Assembly (NCBI GenBank): GCA_012519195.1
Contig: JAAYQP010000091.1
Coordinates: forward strand, 1 to 36,396
Length of the DNA: 36,396 bases
DNA from: Clostridiales bacterium
GTDB taxonomy: Bacteria; Bacillota; Clostridia; Lachnospirales; Lachnospiraceae
Reading direction: 5' to 3'
Shown piece by piece: positions 36,256-36,396 of this stretch (position 1 is the stretch's first letter; each line of letters opens with the position of its first letter). The notes under the pieces are model-generated. The model did no database searches. It saw nothing but the letters and a program-made list of their open reading frames with translations, and was not told the DNA's origin. The position numbers and the translations under genes are program-made.

Positions 36256-36396
36256 TTAATATTTACGTTTTCTAGCCGCTTCAGACTTTTTCTTACGTCT
36301 TACACTTGGCTTCTCATAATGCTCCCTCTTACGGATCTCTTGTTGGATACCGGCTTTCGCGCAGCTTCTTTTGAATCTGCGGAGAGCACTGTCTAA
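36256..36396 (-). CDS. rpsU: 30S ribosomal protein S21, C-terminal part (cut by window edge)
   Basis: The frame entering from the right edge gives the last 46 residues of S21, starting [16 protein letters not shown] and ending with the basic tail ARKRKY. About 12 N-terminal residues are outside the window. S21 is a small-subunit protein near the 3' end of 16S rRNA and aids initiation. The reading frame is intact to the window edge. It was not in the ORF track because its start is missing. A strong terminator follows, so it is probably not co-transcribed with yqfC. Confidence 0.96.
   Translation of the reverse strand, partial: LDSALRRFKRSCAKAGIQQEIRKREHYEKPSVRRKKKSEAARKRKY

Noticed and set aside
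1-36396. tRNA or rRNA genes, CRISPR arrays, transposases, prophage genes
   Set aside because: None was recognised on reading either strand; the only mobile-looking items are the non-coding palindromes.

Overview
The window comes from a low-GC, spore-forming Firmicute of the class Clostridia. Gene content and protein style fit the Lachnospiraceae, near the Clostridium phytofermentans group; this is a judgement from the sequence, not a database result. Sporulation genes (yqfC, yqfD, spoIIM, a spoVB-like flippase, a bofC-like gene), an O2/NO-detoxifying flavodiiron protein and strong AGGAGG ribosome binding sites support it. Nearly everything is on the minus strand, so genes read from right to left. 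The only convincing plus-strand gene is the DAHP synthase gene (8528-9556).

From right to left: the 3' end of rpsU with its terminator; a 159-bp imperfect palindrome; then a tight run yqfC-yqfD-phoH-(HD-domain membrane protein)-ybeY, the conserved spore/rRNA-maturation neighbourhood of Firmicutes. Next come a DUF3048 lipoprotein, a SpoVB-like flippase and a BofC-like protein. A second run carries two flavoproteins, proB, a DUF896 protein, 5-formyl-THF cyclo-ligase, proA, hflK, hflC, an M14 metallopeptidase and miaB, ending at a hairpin. RNase Y (rny) has its own promoter and terminator. It is followed by an aminotransferase, proC, a Nudix hydrolase, spoIIM and a xerD-like recombinase gene. 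Across the convergent DAHP synthase gene lie a two-domain bacterial-Ig membrane protein, a DacF-type D,D-carboxypeptidase, a membrane-anchored metallophosphoesterase, scpA-scpB, a second D,D-carboxypeptidase, the flavodiiron protein gene, a small membrane protein and the first 48 codons of what may be a chemotaxis receptor.

Proline synthesis is complete here (proB, proA, proC, in two places). Envelope and spore functions dominate: two D,D-carboxypeptidases, a flippase, SpoIIM, YqfC/YqfD and an M14 peptidase. RNA functions are also concentrated (rny, miaB, ybeY, phoH, rpsU).

The most unusual points are: (1) a XerD-type recombinase with two catalytic residues changed (Arg to Lys, His to Asn); (2) a PgpH/YqfF-position membrane HD protein that lacks the extracellular domain and has HE in place of HD; (3) two inverted copies of a palindromic MITE-like element, one with recognisable terminal inverted repeats, and a possibly related 159-bp palindrome beside rpsU; (4) a CRP/FNR-type palindrome on the -35 of the flavodiiron promoter; and (5) a 10-11 codon leader ORF whose stop lies in the Shine-Dalgarno of a flavoprotein gene. 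No tRNA, rRNA, CRISPR array, transposase or prophage gene was seen.
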